A stretch of DNA of 64,000 nucleotides from Lachnospiraceae bacterium (GCA_017936885.1 JAGBEO010000018.1:1-64000); one strand, 5' to 3'; positions 24,799 to 34,716 are shown, counted from the stretch's first letter. Numbers and translations: made by a program. The notes: generated from the sequence alone by a model not told the origin.

Positions 24799-25899
24799 AT
24801 GCCGATTGGAGAAGTTATCAGAAAATACAGAAAAGAAAAAAATATGACACAGGAAGACATGGCGGAGCGGCTCGGCGTAACCGCTCCGGCAGTCAATAAG
24901 TGGGAAAGGGGCAATTCCTATCCGGACATCATGCTGCTTGCGCCCATAGCAAGGCTGCTTGATATTTCACTGGATACGCTTCTGTCTTTTCAGGCGGAAC
25001 TGACGGAGGAACAGATCAACGGAATATTGCTGGAACTGGATCAGAAGCTGGATACGGAGCCGTATGGGGAAGTGGTCACATGGATAACGAATAAAATTGA
25101 GACTTATCCCAACTGTGACAGACTGCTTTTGCACGGCACGATCATGCTGGACGGACGCAGGCTGCTGTATGGCACGGAGAAGGATGAGGATGCAAACCGA
25201 TCCCTGCAAAGCGGCGGCAAAACAAAGGATCGGGATCAAGTACAGGCAGAGTATGATGCTTTTATTCTGAGAAATTATCGAAAGGCTCTTGAGAGTGAAG
25301 ATGCCGCAATCCGTGACCAGACGGCGGACAGCTTGTTCGGCTGGTATCTCAGGAAGGATGATTATGAGAAGGCAGAAGAATGTTTATCCTATTTTTCGGC
25401 AAGCTATCCGGATCAGGAACGCAAAAAGGCAGTCGTCTGCCGCAAAACAGGACGGCGCGATGAGGCGTATAAAATTTTAGAAGGCATTTTATTTCGAAAC
25501 TACACAGAGAACAGTTCACTGTTCCATGAACTGTACAGCATGGCGTTAGAAGAAAACGACACGGCAAGAGCCACTGCCATGGTAGAGAAGCAAAGGAGTC
25601 TGACGAAAGTATTCGAAATGGGGAAATACCGGGAAGCTTCTGCCGGACTGGAGCTTGCCGTCTGCCGGAAGGATGCGGAGGAAACGATACGGATCGCGGG
25701 AGAACTTTTGGAGAATGTAGAGGATTTATACTGTTTTACGGAAAGTGATCTGTATCGGCACATGGTATTCAAAGAACCCAAAGAAGGATTCCTTGAGAAC
25801 CTAAAAGAAAACCTAAAGAAGAATTTTAGGGAAGATGCGGCGCTCGATTTTCTGAAGGATGATGAGCGATGGAAGGCGCTGGTGCAAGAGCATACATGA
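24799..25899 (+). CDS. XRE family regulator with helical-repeat sensor part
   Basis: This 366-residue protein has an N-terminal Cro/CI helix-turn-helix (about 5-62: KNMTQEDMAERLGVTAPAV) followed by a long helical part (about 75-366) that looks TPR-like, with repeated aromatic-basic helices such as DDYEKAEECLSYFSASYP. Lachnospiraceae carry many such XRE-TPR-like regulators; some respond to peptides, but no cognate peptide gene is visible here. AGGAGGAATATTGCT precedes the ATG. It stands alone between two terminators. Confidence 0.87.
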   Translation: MPIGEVIRKYRKEKNMTQEDMAERLGVTAPAVNKWERGNSYPDIMLLAPIARLLDISLDTLLSFQAELTEEQINGILLELDQKLDTEPYGEVVTWITNKIETYPNCDRLLLHGTIMLDGRRLLYGTEKDEDANRSLQSGGKTKDRDQVQAEYDAFILRNYRKALESEDAAIRDQTADSLFGWYLRKDDYEKAEECLSYFSASYPDQERKKAVVCRKTGRRDEAYKILEGILFRNYTENSSLFHELYSMALEENDTARATAMVEKQRSLTKVFEMGKYREASAGLELAVCRKDAEETIRIAGELLENVEDLYCFTESDLYRHMVFKEPKEGFLENLKENLKKNFREDAALDFLKDDERWKALVQEHT

Positions 25900-25964
25900 A
25901 ATGTGAAAACAAAGCAGGAATGGATGATTAAAAAGATAGAAAAAGCAGTAAAGCAGAAAGTAAA

Positions 25965-25998
25965 GAAGACGGCAGGGGATTTCTCTGCCGTCTGTCTT
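25965..25998. terminator. Terminator between convergent genes
   Basis: AGACGGCAG pairs with CTGCCGTCT, and T-rich sequence follows in both directions (TGTCTTTG rightwards, TCTTTACTTTC leftwards). It can stop both the XRE transcript and the leftward oxidase transcript. Confidence 0.65.
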
Positions 25999-26076
25999 TG
26001 TAACCAATCTGTTATTTGACTTGTAGCTTCTCCGAGGTAAACTCTATTAAAAGAAGAAATTAAATTTTGTAGCTTC

Positions 26077-29000
26077 CTATCTGGTTTTACAAACGCGCTT
26101 CCACATTCTATGACAAGTATTCTTGCACTTGCAGCCGATACCCTGTTTCAGTACCCGGAAAATTCCCCACATGCCCGATTCCACATCCCATTTCAGGCTG
26201 CCGGAACGGTAGAGATAATCACCGGGACAGGAAGCTCCGTCCTTCAGCTCCATATTATAGGTGTTTCCGATACTGATGCCACCCTGCAGGGGAATGATTC
26301 TGGAAAAAGGATCGTCCGGCTGTTCTCTCCATTCATGTCCGTGAATCGTAAATCCCACATTACGCGGCTTATCTGCCGGCATCATTGTGCGGAAAATCAC
26401 ACGTTCTCCGGTGTAAGCCTTAAACAGCGGTGTAGCGGGATCACCGTGGATGCGGCTGTTGAAAATTTTGGAAATCCGGCTGTCACGCATCAGTCTGTTG
26501 GCAAAACGTTCCGAGCGATAGTTGTAGCCTTTTTCTCCGGTATCCTCCGCATCGATGGCTTCGCCGTCGTCTTCCCGTATCGTCTTCACAAGTTCTCCGT
26601 TGCGGTCCAGCATACGGATTCCGTTCTGAATCATCAGCACACATTCGCGGAAGCTTTCTATGCCGGGAGCGGTGATCACGGCTTCTTCCTCATACAACGC
26701 TTTGGAGAAAGAGAAATTGCGATACCATGCGGCTCCGGCAGGTTCAATGATGATCGCGCCGAACAGACCGTGATATCTGTGATTGCGCATATCTCCAAAA
26801 GACTGGATGATGCAGGGACCATATTCTTTATCTGCGTACCACAGATATTTCTTGCTTTCGCCCACACCGACAGTCTGCTCCCTGTTGTTGTAGCCCACAT
26901 TGATCCCGGAATCATTGACGGGATCGTAGTTTAGAAACTGCGGGTTTAGAGATACCCGCATAGACGGCTGGTGTTTGAGATCAAGCGGAACGCTCGGATA
27001 ATCAAAGTATTCCACAGGCTGCGCCGGATTGAAAAGATTGTGCAGGGTCACTTCGATCCATTCTCCCGCGTTTGCCCTGAGAATCAGAGGCTTCGGCTGA
27101 TAGTTTCCGCACAGCGCCCGGTCGACATCCTCCAGCGGAACGAACAGCAGTCCGTCCGGGTCATGGTCACCGTAACAGTTGTAGGGAATATTCCGTTGTA
27201 TGGCGGCTACCTGATATTTGCGGACAACCGCATCCTTTCCGGGACAGGGCGGAAGGGGCAGAAGCCGGTCTTTGCCTTTGCATAGAGGCTTCAAGTGTTT
27301 TACGGGATGGTCATGTGCCCGCAGGATACCCCAAAGACCCAGCCAGGCGTCATCGATTCCGCCGGAGTAATAGAGGTAATCTCCTGGCGCGTATTTCTTG
27401 GTGATCCGCAGGTTGAAGACTTCGGAAATACCGATCGTCTGTGAAGCGGCAATGGGTGAGTGGGGATCTGCGATCTCCTTTTGCCAGGACAGTCCGGTCA
27501 GGTTAAATACGTGCTGTTCCTCGTGAGCGCCATCCAGCAGCCGGATCACAATCTCATCGCCCGGATAAGTTTCCAGAATCGGGGTGGCAGGATCGTTGTG
27601 CACCAGAGAACTGAAAATATAAGCAGGGTCTTCATGGTTTTTCAGACGTTCCCGCATTGGCTCGCAGCGGTAGTTAATGCCCATCACGCCGGGGTCATCG
27701 TGGGAGCCGGGAACCGCTGGCGGATTCAAGGCATTGCCGTCTTTATCAAAAAGAAAAGCAAAATCGTGGAGAAACAGAACAAATTCCCGGAAGGCAGTGC
27801 CGTCCCTGCGGCGGATTACCGCCTGGGTGCCTCGGCGAAGCTCTCTGCCGCTGCGCGGACTGTGGAAAGTGGCTCCGGCTTCCTCTACGATCAATGCGCC
27901 GAACACACCGTGCATCTGATGGGAATTGGCAAACAAATGGTCATGGAAAAAGACTGTGTGAAGTTTCGTATTTGCGAAGAAGCGTTCAATCAAAGTCTCG
28001 TATTTTCTGGCTCCGGCAATATTGTTCCAGCCGTTTGCGGCACCGTCGGAGACGATCGTGTCGAATTTGACCAGATGTATGTGGAAGCCCGCGATATCTG
28101 TCAGGGTTTCCATCTGGAAAGGGCTTTCCTCAATAAATTCAGGGAGCAGATTCGTCAACCGGATTTCGATGCAATCTCCGGCATGGGCGCGGATGACAAG
28201 AGGTTCCACGCGGATTTTCTGTTCTTCCACTTTGCGGATATAAGCATCAAGGCCTCCGTGGTATTCCAGATCCTCTTTCAGAACGAAAAAGCGTCCCTGA
28301 GGATCGTGCCAGCCGTAGCTGTTGTAGGTGATTTTAGCCTGAACAAGGGCAATTTCAAATATTATGACAGGCGTGTCATCTTGCATACAAGGGTCACAGC
28401 ATGAAGAATGCGGACGGTTTTTCTGATCTGTAGGACAACATTCAGGAATGCAGTCTTTTTCTTCCTTAAGGCAAGGGCAAGTCTCAGCATAAAGCGCACC
28501 GGGTACAAAATTATCCACGAAATTCGCCCGTTCCAAATCCGTAGGCGTAATCTTGTTACTGCCATCAGGATTCAGGACACCGAAAGGCGGCTGCAGCGGA
28601 CGCTCCCCAAAGGTTCCGTTGATAAAACCGGGATAGCCGGGATGCATCTCATCTTTTGCAGGGGGAGCAACCCTGTCTCGCAGGGGCATAAGAGGCGGAA
28701 TGACCGTTCCGTCCGGAAGTTCTCCGCTTCCATCCTCCAATCTGTCATGGATTCTCCACAGAGTCCACATTCCTTCATGGAAGTGAGGATAGAGATGACA
28801 GTGGAAAATCACATCGCCTATCGTCTCCGTCAGACTCCCCGCACCGTGAAGAATATCCAGTGTATAGCACTCCTGAGGACTCAAAGTGATAGAGTCCAAA
28901 ATGGTGGAAACCGGATTGTCTCCTTCCAGCCGCCACTGATGGTTGTGGAGGTGGAAAACGTGGGTTTCCTTGACACCGCCGTGAATCAAACGGATTTTGG

Positions 29001-29823
29001 ACGGATCGCCGACATAGGCACGCAGGATAGGCGGAGCCGGATCGCCGTAAACCCATGAACTCATGGAAATATCTTCTCCGCTGTCCGCATGATCGTCAGT
29101 CAGCGGCATACGGTTGCGCATAGGTTCCGAACGGTAGCTGATGCCCGTGGTGGAAGAGGGCAGACCAGTGTGAGGGTCTGTGGGCGGATTGCCGTTTTTA
29201 TCCTTAATCTCCAGTTCGTCATGGAAGAATACGGCATATTCCCGGAAGGCAGGTTTCCCGGGGCTGTAAATGTCGGCAAAAAGCCCGCTTTCCAGTTCAT
29301 CGCCCGTCTGTGGATCCAACCATTTAGACTGCGGCGCTTCTACGATAATGGCGCCGAACAGCCCGTGAATATTAGTGCCTTCCTCACTGCTTCTGGTGTC
29401 GCCCATATCATGGAACATATAGACGCCTTCACGGACGGCATACCATGTGTAGGTAATCCTGTTTTTGGTCGTAGTGTCACGGTTGAATCCGACATTTGCA
29501 CCGTCGGATGTCTGCACATCGTAGTCCATTCCCAGAACATGGATGGACAGAGAGCGGTTCAGTGAGTGGGAAAAAGTAATGACAATTCGTTCTCCTACAT
29601 TTGCCCGGATCACCAGAGGTTTTACCTCTTCATAAGGTTGGGGAACGTTCAGGGCAAAATTGCGCAGAGCGCCTTCGCGGATACGCGCCGCATCTTTTTT
29701 CAGTACATACAGAAGACCGTTGGGATCGTGGTCTCCGTATTTGTTATAGACAATAGGGATCTCAATCGCTTCAATTTCATAATACCTGGTTTGATTAGGG
29801 CAGGGGTAATTGCAAAGTTCCAT
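26077..29823 (-). CDS. Giant multicopper oxidase, MnxG/ceruloplasmin-like
   Basis: The 1248-residue protein is built from three repeated units, each beginning with a YNxYGxHDPxG motif near residues 26, 500 and 890, so six cupredoxin domains are likely. One complete copper centre is readable: HVFHLHNH (288-295) and FHCHLYPHFHEGM (340-352; Cys 342, His 347, Met 352 for type 1) in unit 1, then HIH (581-583) and HDH (627-629) in unit 2. Unit 3 has lost the ligands. Size and ligand order resemble bacterial Mn(II) oxidases of the MnxG group. A Cys-rich linker (449-479) and a Cys-rich tail are unusual. There is no signal peptide, so a spore-coat location is possible. AGGAGGTGA overlaps the stop of the upstream DUF2935 gene. 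Confidence 0.87.
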   Translation of the reverse strand: MELCNYPCPNQTRYYEIEAIEIPIVYNKYGDHDPNGLLYVLKKDAARIREGALRNFALNVPQPYEEVKPLVIRANVGERIVITFSHSLNRSLSIHVLGMDYDVQTSDGANVGFNRDTTTKNRITYTWYAVREGVYMFHDMGDTRSSEEGTNIHGLFGAIIVEAPQSKWLDPQTGDELESGLFADIYSPGKPAFREYAVFFHDELEIKDKNGNPPTDPHTGLPSSTTGISYRSEPMRNRMPLTDDHADSGEDISMSSWVYGDPAPPILRAYVGDPSKIRLIHGGVKETHVFHLHNHQWRLEGDNPVSTILDSITLSPQECYTLDILHGAGSLTETIGDVIFHCHLYPHFHEGMWTLWRIHDRLEDGSGELPDGTVIPPLMPLRDRVAPPAKDEMHPGYPGFINGTFGERPLQPPFGVLNPDGSNKITPTDLERANFVDNFVPGALYAETCPCLKEEKDCIPECCPTDQKNRPHSSCCDPCMQDDTPVIIFEIALVQAKITYNSYGWHDPQGRFFVLKEDLEYHGGLDAYIRKVEEQKIRVEPLVIRAHAGDCIEIRLTNLLPEFIEESPFQMETLTDIAGFHIHLVKFDTIVSDGAANGWNNIAGARKYETLIERFFANTKLHTVFFHDHLFANSHQMHGVFGALIVEEAGATFHSPRSGRELRRGTQAVIRRRDGTAFREFVLFLHDFAFLFDKDGNALNPPAVPGSHDDPGVMGINYRCEPMRERLKNHEDPAYIFSSLVHNDPATPILETYPGDEIVIRLLDGAHEEQHVFNLTGLSWQKEIADPHSPIAASQTIGISEVFNLRITKKYAPGDYLYYSGGIDDAWLGLWGILRAHDHPVKHLKPLCKGKDRLLPLPPCPGKDAVVRKYQVAAIQRNIPYNCYGDHDPDGLLFVPLEDVDRALCGNYQPKPLILRANAGEWIEVTLHNLFNPAQPVEYFDYPSVPLDLKHQPSMRVSLNPQFLNYDPVNDSGINVGYNNREQTVGVGESKKYLWYADKEYGPCIIQSFGDMRNHRYHGLFGAIIIEPAGAAWYRNFSFSKALYEEEAVITAPGIESFRECVLMIQNGIRMLDRNGELVKTIREDDGEAIDAEDTGEKGYNYRSERFANRLMRDSRISKIFNSRIHGDPATPLFKAYTGERVIFRTMMPADKPRNVGFTIHGHEWREQPDDPFSRIIPLQGGISIGNTYNMELKDGASCPGDYLYRSGSLKWDVESGMWGIFRVLKQGIGCKCKNTCHRMWKRVCKTR

Positions 29824-29834
29824 TCAATCACCTC

Positions 29835-30809
29835 CTAACGTGTCTGTCCGGTTTCCAGCACACGGATATAGTGGTTGGCTTCCCGGAGCACATGGTCTGC
29901 CAGCAATGGCAGAATAATAGAAGCAATTTCGCAGTCAAGGATACCTTTCGTTCCTGCTGCCTTAAAGTCACGGTATTTCAATGTTTCTTCTAATGTCTTA
30001 GCTGTCAGAGCATTTGCACGGTAGTCCTGTCTGCATGCCTTTTCCAATAATATAGCGTAGTCTTTGGAAAAATCATCGGCTGTTTCAATCAACTGTGCTT
30101 CTGAAGGATCAAGAAGACCGCGGATAAACCATGCGTGCTCCATCATAATCTGATTCCAGAAAGTTTCTGTCTCATAAAATCTCTGATAAGAAACGCGCCT
30201 GTTTGACATAAGCTGATCCAAAATGTCGCGGTACAGCATCGCTTCGCGCATAATGTGTTCGATGAGAAGCGGATAGTTAGAGGTGTATAACTGACCGTCT
30301 TTCATTTTGCACAAAATCCGTTCTTTAAACCGAATCAAACCGTCCAACAGTTTGTGTGCCCGTTCATTAAGTTCTTCAGCCTGACGATGCAGGACACAAT
30401 CCTTTTCATCATTACAGCCACAGTGCGTTGAAAAGTCCTCTTCGTTGCTACAACCGCATCGTAGGGAAACGTCTCTTTTCTCGCCGCATTTATCGCATAG
30501 GGCATGTGTTTTTCTGGATATTTCGCTGTCAATGGGAATACCGCTTAAGGATTCCGTTCTTTCTTCTGCAGGGATAGTAAACTCTGTCACCAGCTCATTT
30601 GAATTGAGGATAGGTTCGTGGACGTTGCCCTCTGCTATTTTAAGGGTGTCCCGCAGAAGCTCTTCAAAATCCTTTCGGAAATGCTCCGCTTCTTCGATCC
30701 ATTCTTTCTCACAGCAGGGAAAGCCTGCCTCCAGAAAAAGAGCGTGTTCTTTCATGATTCTTGCAAAGAACAGATGAGTTTCTATGGAAAGTGTGGCATA
30801 ATCTCTCAT
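29835..30809 (-). CDS. DUF2935 protein, ferritin-like, paired with the oxidase
   Basis: This 324-residue helical protein has two DUF2935 units. The first (about 1-85) starts LSIETHLFFARIMKEHALFLE and the second (about 185-320) has ETEFWNQIMMEHAWFIRG in similar form; the regularly placed Glu and His could bind metal. The units are separated by a Cys-rich insert (about 128-170) with CDKCGEK, CGCSNEE and CGCNDEKDC. DUF2935 proteins are known mainly from spore formers and have no settled function. It is the first gene of the pair; its stop lies in the ribosome binding site of the copper oxidase, so the two are translationally coupled. Confidence 0.85.
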   Translation of the reverse strand: MRDYATLSIETHLFFARIMKEHALFLEAGFPCCEKEWIEEAEHFRKDFEELLRDTLKIAEGNVHEPILNSNELVTEFTIPAEERTESLSGIPIDSEISRKTHALCDKCGEKRDVSLRCGCSNEEDFSTHCGCNDEKDCVLHRQAEELNERAHKLLDGLIRFKERILCKMKDGQLYTSNYPLLIEHIMREAMLYRDILDQLMSNRRVSYQRFYETETFWNQIMMEHAWFIRGLLDPSEAQLIETADDFSKDYAILLEKACRQDYRANALTAKTLEETLKYRDFKAAGTKGILDCEIASIILPLLADHVLREANHYIRVLETGQTR

Positions 30810-31048
30810 ATTTTTTCATACCTTTTAGTTTAGTCTTTTTTATAATATATGTGGAAAAGAGAAATTCGTTGCCAAAAGAAGAGAGTTCAGTGTATTGTAT
30901 ATGTAATAATTTTGAGTTGAACGTCAGAGAGCGATCGCTCAAGAGGCGATTATTTAAGGAACTTATAGTTAGAGAAGGGATCGTTAAGAAACTTATAACG
31001 AAAGAACCGATGCTTACAAGTCGTTGAAACAGCAGAAAGAGAGAAAAC

Positions 31049-31927
31049 ATGAACAATATCAGAGTAGCACTATTACAAATCCTGCCTGCCGGGACATTAG
31101 AGGAAAATAAGGAAAAGGGTAAGAACGCCTGCAGAAAAGCGAAAGAAATGGGAGCCGATATAGCACTGTTCCCGGAAATGTGGAACTGCGGCTATCTGAT
31201 TCCTGAGAATCCGGACGAACTGAAAGCATTATCCGTTTCAAAGCGGAGCGCCTTTGTCTCTGCATATAAAGAATTAGCCCAAGAACTGAATATGGCAATC
31301 GGAATTACCTATCTGGAAGCCTGCGACCCGCTTCCGAGAAACACGATCAGCCTCTTTGACCGCCATGGCAATGAGGTATACACCTATGCCAAAGTACACA
31401 CCTGTGATTTTGGCGATGAATGCAGGCTGACGCCCGGAGACGATTTCTATGTGGCTGATCTGGACACGGATAAAGGCATTGTGAAGGTCGGCAGTATGAT
31501 ATGCTATGACCGGGAATTTCCGGAGAGCGCAAGAATCCTGATGTTAAAGGGCGCGGAGATCCTGCTGGTTCCCAATGCCTGTCCGATGGAGATTAACCGC
31601 ATTTCACAACTGCGGGGCAGAGCCTATGAAAATATGATAGGAATTGCGACCGTAAATTATCCAGCAGGGAAACCGGACTGCAACGGACATTCCACAGCCT
31701 TTGACGGAATCGCTTACCGACCACAGGATGCGGGTTCAAGGGATACATTGATCGTGGAGGCTGACGAGTCGGAAGGAATTTTCCTGGCTGATTTTCCGAT
31801 TGACGAGATGCGGGAGTACCGCGGACGGGAAGTGCACGGCAACGCCTACAGACATCCGAAGAAGTACGGACTGCTTGTCTCGGAAGAAGTGGCACCGCCC
31901 TTTGTCAGACAGGACGCCAGACGGTAG
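31049..31927 (+). CDS. Carbon-nitrogen hydrolase, nitrilase superfamily
   Basis: This 292-residue amidase-type enzyme has the full Glu-Lys-Cys triad: FPEMWNCGY (Glu), YAKVHTCDFG (Lys) and GSMICYDREFPES (Cys). It probably hydrolyses an omega-amide or carbamoyl substrate such as N-carbamoylputrescine or omega-amidase substrates. The exact one is not readable. It is divergent from the DUF2935/oxidase pair, with a 239-bp gap holding a GAGCGATCGCTC palindrome (30929-30940). The ribosome binding site is weak (AGAGAGAAAAC). Confidence 0.88.
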   Translation: MNNIRVALLQILPAGTLEENKEKGKNACRKAKEMGADIALFPEMWNCGYLIPENPDELKALSVSKRSAFVSAYKELAQELNMAIGITYLEACDPLPRNTISLFDRHGNEVYTYAKVHTCDFGDECRLTPGDDFYVADLDTDKGIVKVGSMICYDREFPESARILMLKGAEILLVPNACPMEINRISQLRGRAYENMIGIATVNYPAGKPDCNGHSTAFDGIAYRPQDAGSRDTLIVEADESEGIFLADFPIDEMREYRGREVHGNAYRHPKKYGLLVSEEVAPPFVRQDARR

Positions 31928-32039
31928 AATGAAAAGCCTCCGTCAACTTGTTGCTGCGGACACATTTTAGCAAGAAATAACAGGAACATACCGCTCTGTG
32001 ATCTTATAATAAGGTTACAGAGGTAAGGAGAGAAAATGT

Positions 32040-32930
32040 ATGGAATGGACAGAATGTATTAAAAAGACAATCGCATGTCTGGAAGCGCACCTGCTGGATG
32101 TGGACGAGGCATATGATGTCGCCGCGGATGTCGGTATGTCCTCCTTTTATCTGCAAAAAGGCTTCCGCATCATGACCGGATACACAATGGCTGAATATGT
32201 GCGCAACAGGCGGCTCTATCTGGCAGCTCTTGAGATCCTTACGGATAAGGATAAAGTGATCGATATCGCACTGAAGTACGGCTACGACACACCGGAGAGC
32301 TTTTCCAAAGCATTTTCGAGATTCCACGGCGTTTCTCCCATGCAGCTGCGCAAAGACACCTCGAAGCTGCGTGTCTTTCTTCCTCTGAAAATCAAGATTG
32401 AGGTGCAAGGAGGAAACGATATGGATTACATTGTGGAAAAAGAAAAGGCTTTTAAAGTAGTAGGGTTTGAAAAAGAATTTTTCATGGACGCTGCCTATAC
32501 GGAGATTCCTAAATTCTGGGATGAGTTCTGCGCCAGATATATGGCAAAGCTTATGCGGACAGGCAAGCCGGAGGGAGATATCGAGGAAGCGATCTGTAAA
32601 CATCATGTGGGTTTGTTTGGCATCTGTATTGACGATATAGGTAAAGGTGGGAGATTCCGCTATATGATTGCCGGACCCTATGCGGGAGGAGAGATCCCGG
32701 AAGGATTGTCACTTTATGAAATCCCGGAACTGGAGTGGGTGAAATTTTTGTGCAAAGGACCGCTGCCGGGGGCGTTGCAGTCAGTGAATACCAAGATATA
32801 TAATGAATGGCTTCCCGGTAATTCGGAATATGAAATTGCGGCTGGTATCGATATTGAATGGTACAGCGAAGGCAACCCGCAGTCGTTAGACTATGAAAGC
32901 GCCATATGGATTCCGGTAAAAAGAAAATAA
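32040..32930 (+). CDS. AraC family regulator with GyrI-like effector domain
   Basis: The 296-residue protein has two AraC helix-turn-helix motifs at the N-terminus (about 8-105: VAADVGMSSFYLQKGFRIMT and IALKYGYDTPESFSKAFSRF) and a C-terminal GyrI-like ligand-binding domain (about 135-296), the Rob/SoxS-relative layout. Such regulators sense small hydrophobic or cationic molecules. GTAAGGAGAGAAAATGT supports the start. A terminator follows directly. Target genes are not evident. Confidence 0.9.
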   Translation: MEWTECIKKTIACLEAHLLDVDEAYDVAADVGMSSFYLQKGFRIMTGYTMAEYVRNRRLYLAALEILTDKDKVIDIALKYGYDTPESFSKAFSRFHGVSPMQLRKDTSKLRVFLPLKIKIEVQGGNDMDYIVEKEKAFKVVGFEKEFFMDAAYTEIPKFWDEFCARYMAKLMRTGKPEGDIEEAICKHHVGLFGICIDDIGKGGRFRYMIAGPYAGGEIPEGLSLYEIPELEWVKFLCKGPLPGALQSVNTKIYNEWLPGNSEYEIAAGIDIEWYSEGNPQSLDYESAIWIPVKRK

Positions 32931-32940
32931 AGCATCCGTG

Positions 32941-32977
32941 CCCTTGGACAGAAGATGTTCAAGGGTGATTCTTTTTT
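32941..32977 (+). terminator. Rho-independent terminator after the AraC gene
   Basis: CCCTTGGACA pairs with TGTTCAAGGG (one wobble) around GAAGA, then a T-rich tail. Confidence 0.8.
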
Positions 32978-33043
32978 GCAGAAAATTATTCAATATGAAG
33001 AAATTATTCATGCAAAAGATATACAAAAAATGAATATTTATGC

Positions 33044-33072
33044 TTTCCATCCACGCATCATTGTGATATAAT
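33044..33072 (+). promoter_or_regulatory. Promoter of the first amino-acid ABC operon
   Basis: A strong extended -10 region, TGTGATATAAT (TATAAT at 33067-33072), has a weak -35 box, TTTCCA (33044-33049), 17 bp upstream. The leader of about 110 nt contains overlapping short stems (AGGG with CCCT near 33092-33107, and CCCTG with CAGGG near 33103-33125) that could compete, but no known riboswitch was recognised. Confidence 0.5.
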
Positions 33073-33187
33073 GCGATTCGAGAATAGGGAACGAAGCAAC
33101 CCTGAAGCGTCATTCTTCTACAGGGCTGTTTGACTGGAAGTATGAAAAGGAAATGAACTGCATCAACACACGAAAGGATGAAAACAG

Positions 33188-33877
33188 ATGGCGGAATGGG
33201 CATCAAATTTCTGTGACTTGTTTTATAAATGTTTTATCAAAGAAGATCGTTATAAATTACTGTTAAGCGGTATCGGCGTAACCATTAAGGTGTCTTTGCT
33301 GGCGATTGTTATCGGTATTTTGATCGGTATGCTGATTGCCCTGTGCAACCTTTCCAAGAAAAGAATTTTGAAAATCATTGGCGGTATTTATACCGATATC
33401 ATACGAGGTACACCGTCTGTAACTCAGTTAATGATTATTTACTTCGTTATTTTCGCATCTGTGAATCTGGATAAATGGATTATTGCGGCGATTGCATTCG
33501 GTATCAACTCCGGTGCATATGTATCTGAGATTATCCGAGCCGGTATTATGTCGATAGATAAAGGCCAGACAGAGGCGGGCAGATCACTGGGACTGAGTGC
33601 TTACCAGACTATGACAAGAATCGTGATTCCGCAGGCCGTGAAGAATATTTTCCCGGCATTGTGCAACGAGTTTATCGTGTTGATTAAAGAGACTGCCATC
33701 GTCGGTTACGTAGGGCTTATGGATATCCAGAAAGCCGGTGATTTCATTAAGAGCGCGACATTCATCGCATTTATGCCGTTGATCGGAACTGCCGTTATTT
33801 ATTATGTACTGATTAAGATTCTGACATTACTGTTGGGCAGAATCGAAGCAAGACTGAGAAAATCTGATGCCAGATAG
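33188..33877 (+). CDS. Polar amino-acid ABC transporter permease
   Basis: This 229-residue membrane subunit of the HisM/GlnP type has four to five membrane segments. IRGTPSVTQLMIIYF and the ATPase-docking EAA loop (EAGRSLGLSAYQTMTRIVIP) are both typical. It presumably works as a homodimer with the ATPase 15 bp downstream and the binding lipoprotein at 34717. GAAAGGATGAAAACAG precedes the ATG. Confidence 0.93.
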   Translation: MAEWASNFCDLFYKCFIKEDRYKLLLSGIGVTIKVSLLAIVIGILIGMLIALCNLSKKRILKIIGGIYTDIIRGTPSVTQLMIIYFVIFASVNLDKWIIAAIAFGINSGAYVSEIIRAGIMSIDKGQTEAGRSLGLSAYQTMTRIVIPQAVKNIFPALCNEFIVLIKETAIVGYVGLMDIQKAGDFIKSATFIAFMPLIGTAVIYYVLIKILTLLLGRIEARLRKSDAR

Positions 33878-33892
33878 GAGGGAGGAAGCCAT

Positions 33893-34615
33893 ATGATTAA
33901 AGTGAAGAATCTGCACAAGAAGTTTGGTGACCTCACCGTCCTTAACGGAATCGATGAACATATTACGCCGGGTGAAGTAGTAGTTGTGATCGGGCCTTCC
34001 GGTTCCGGTAAGAGTACCTTCCTAAGATGCTTGAATCTGCTGGAGACTGCTACTGACGGTGAAATCTATGTGGATGATGAGCTGATTAACACTCCGAAGG
34101 TTAATGTAAACCGTATCAGACAGAAAATGGGAATGGTGTTCCAGCAGTTTAATCTGTTTCCCCATCTGACAATTATGGAGAATATAACCTTAGCTCCCGT
34201 GCTTTTGAAGAAAATGACTAAGGCAGAGGCGATTCAGAAGGGACAGGAGCTGTTAGCCCGTGTGAATCTGTCGGAGAAAGCGAATGCTTACCCGGCTCAG
34301 TTATCCGGCGGACAGAAACAGCGTGTGGCGATTGCAAGAGCACTTGCCATGGACCCGGAGATCATGCTTTTCGATGAGCCGACTTCCGCGCTTGACCCGG
34401 AGATGGTAGGCGAGGTTCTGGATGTTATGAAGGATCTTGCGAAATCGGGAATGACCATGGTCATTGTAACCCATGAGATGGGATTTGCCAGAGAAGTGGC
34501 ATCCAGAGTTCTTTTTATCGATCAGGGTATCGTGATGGAGAGCGGCACCCCGGAGGAAGTCTTCGGCAATCCGAAGAATGAGAGAACCAGGAACTTCTTA
34601 AGTAAGGTACTGTAA
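33893..34615 (+). CDS. Polar amino-acid ABC transporter ATPase
   Basis: This 240-residue ATPase of the GlnQ/HisP type has Walker A (GPSGSGKST), a Q-loop ([12 protein letters not shown]), signature (LSGGQKQR), Walker B ([14 protein letters not shown]) and a switch His (IVTHEMGFA). It is cotranscribed with the permease before and the binding protein after. GGAGGGAGGAAGCCAT gives a strong start. Confidence 0.95.
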   Translation: MIKVKNLHKKFGDLTVLNGIDEHITPGEVVVVIGPSGSGKSTFLRCLNLLETATDGEIYVDDELINTPKVNVNRIRQKMGMVFQQFNLFPHLTIMENITLAPVLLKKMTKAEAIQKGQELLARVNLSEKANAYPAQLSGGQKQRVAIARALAMDPEIMLFDEPTSALDPEMVGEVLDVMKDLAKSGMTMVIVTHEMGFAREVASRVLFIDQGIVMESGTPEEVFGNPKNERTRNFLSKVL

Positions 34616-34716
34616 GTACGGTATTATGCCGGTATCTTTTTGGAAAGACCGGCTTATGATACACAAGTATGTCAGCCGATATGTACGGCTGGCTAATGTT
34701 TAAGGAGGAGATTATT

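Noticed and set aside
26110-26934. A 274-codon open frame on the plus strand opposite the copper oxidase, with several more up to 29838
   Set aside because: They are antisense shadows of a long, moderately GC-rich gene. None has a ribosome binding site, and the minus-strand frame has clear copper-oxidase motifs throughout.
30761-31027. An 88-codon plus-strand frame between the DUF2935 and nitrilase genes
   Set aside because: No ribosome binding site, it overlaps the start of the DUF2935 gene and has low-complexity basic composition. It is read as intergenic sequence.
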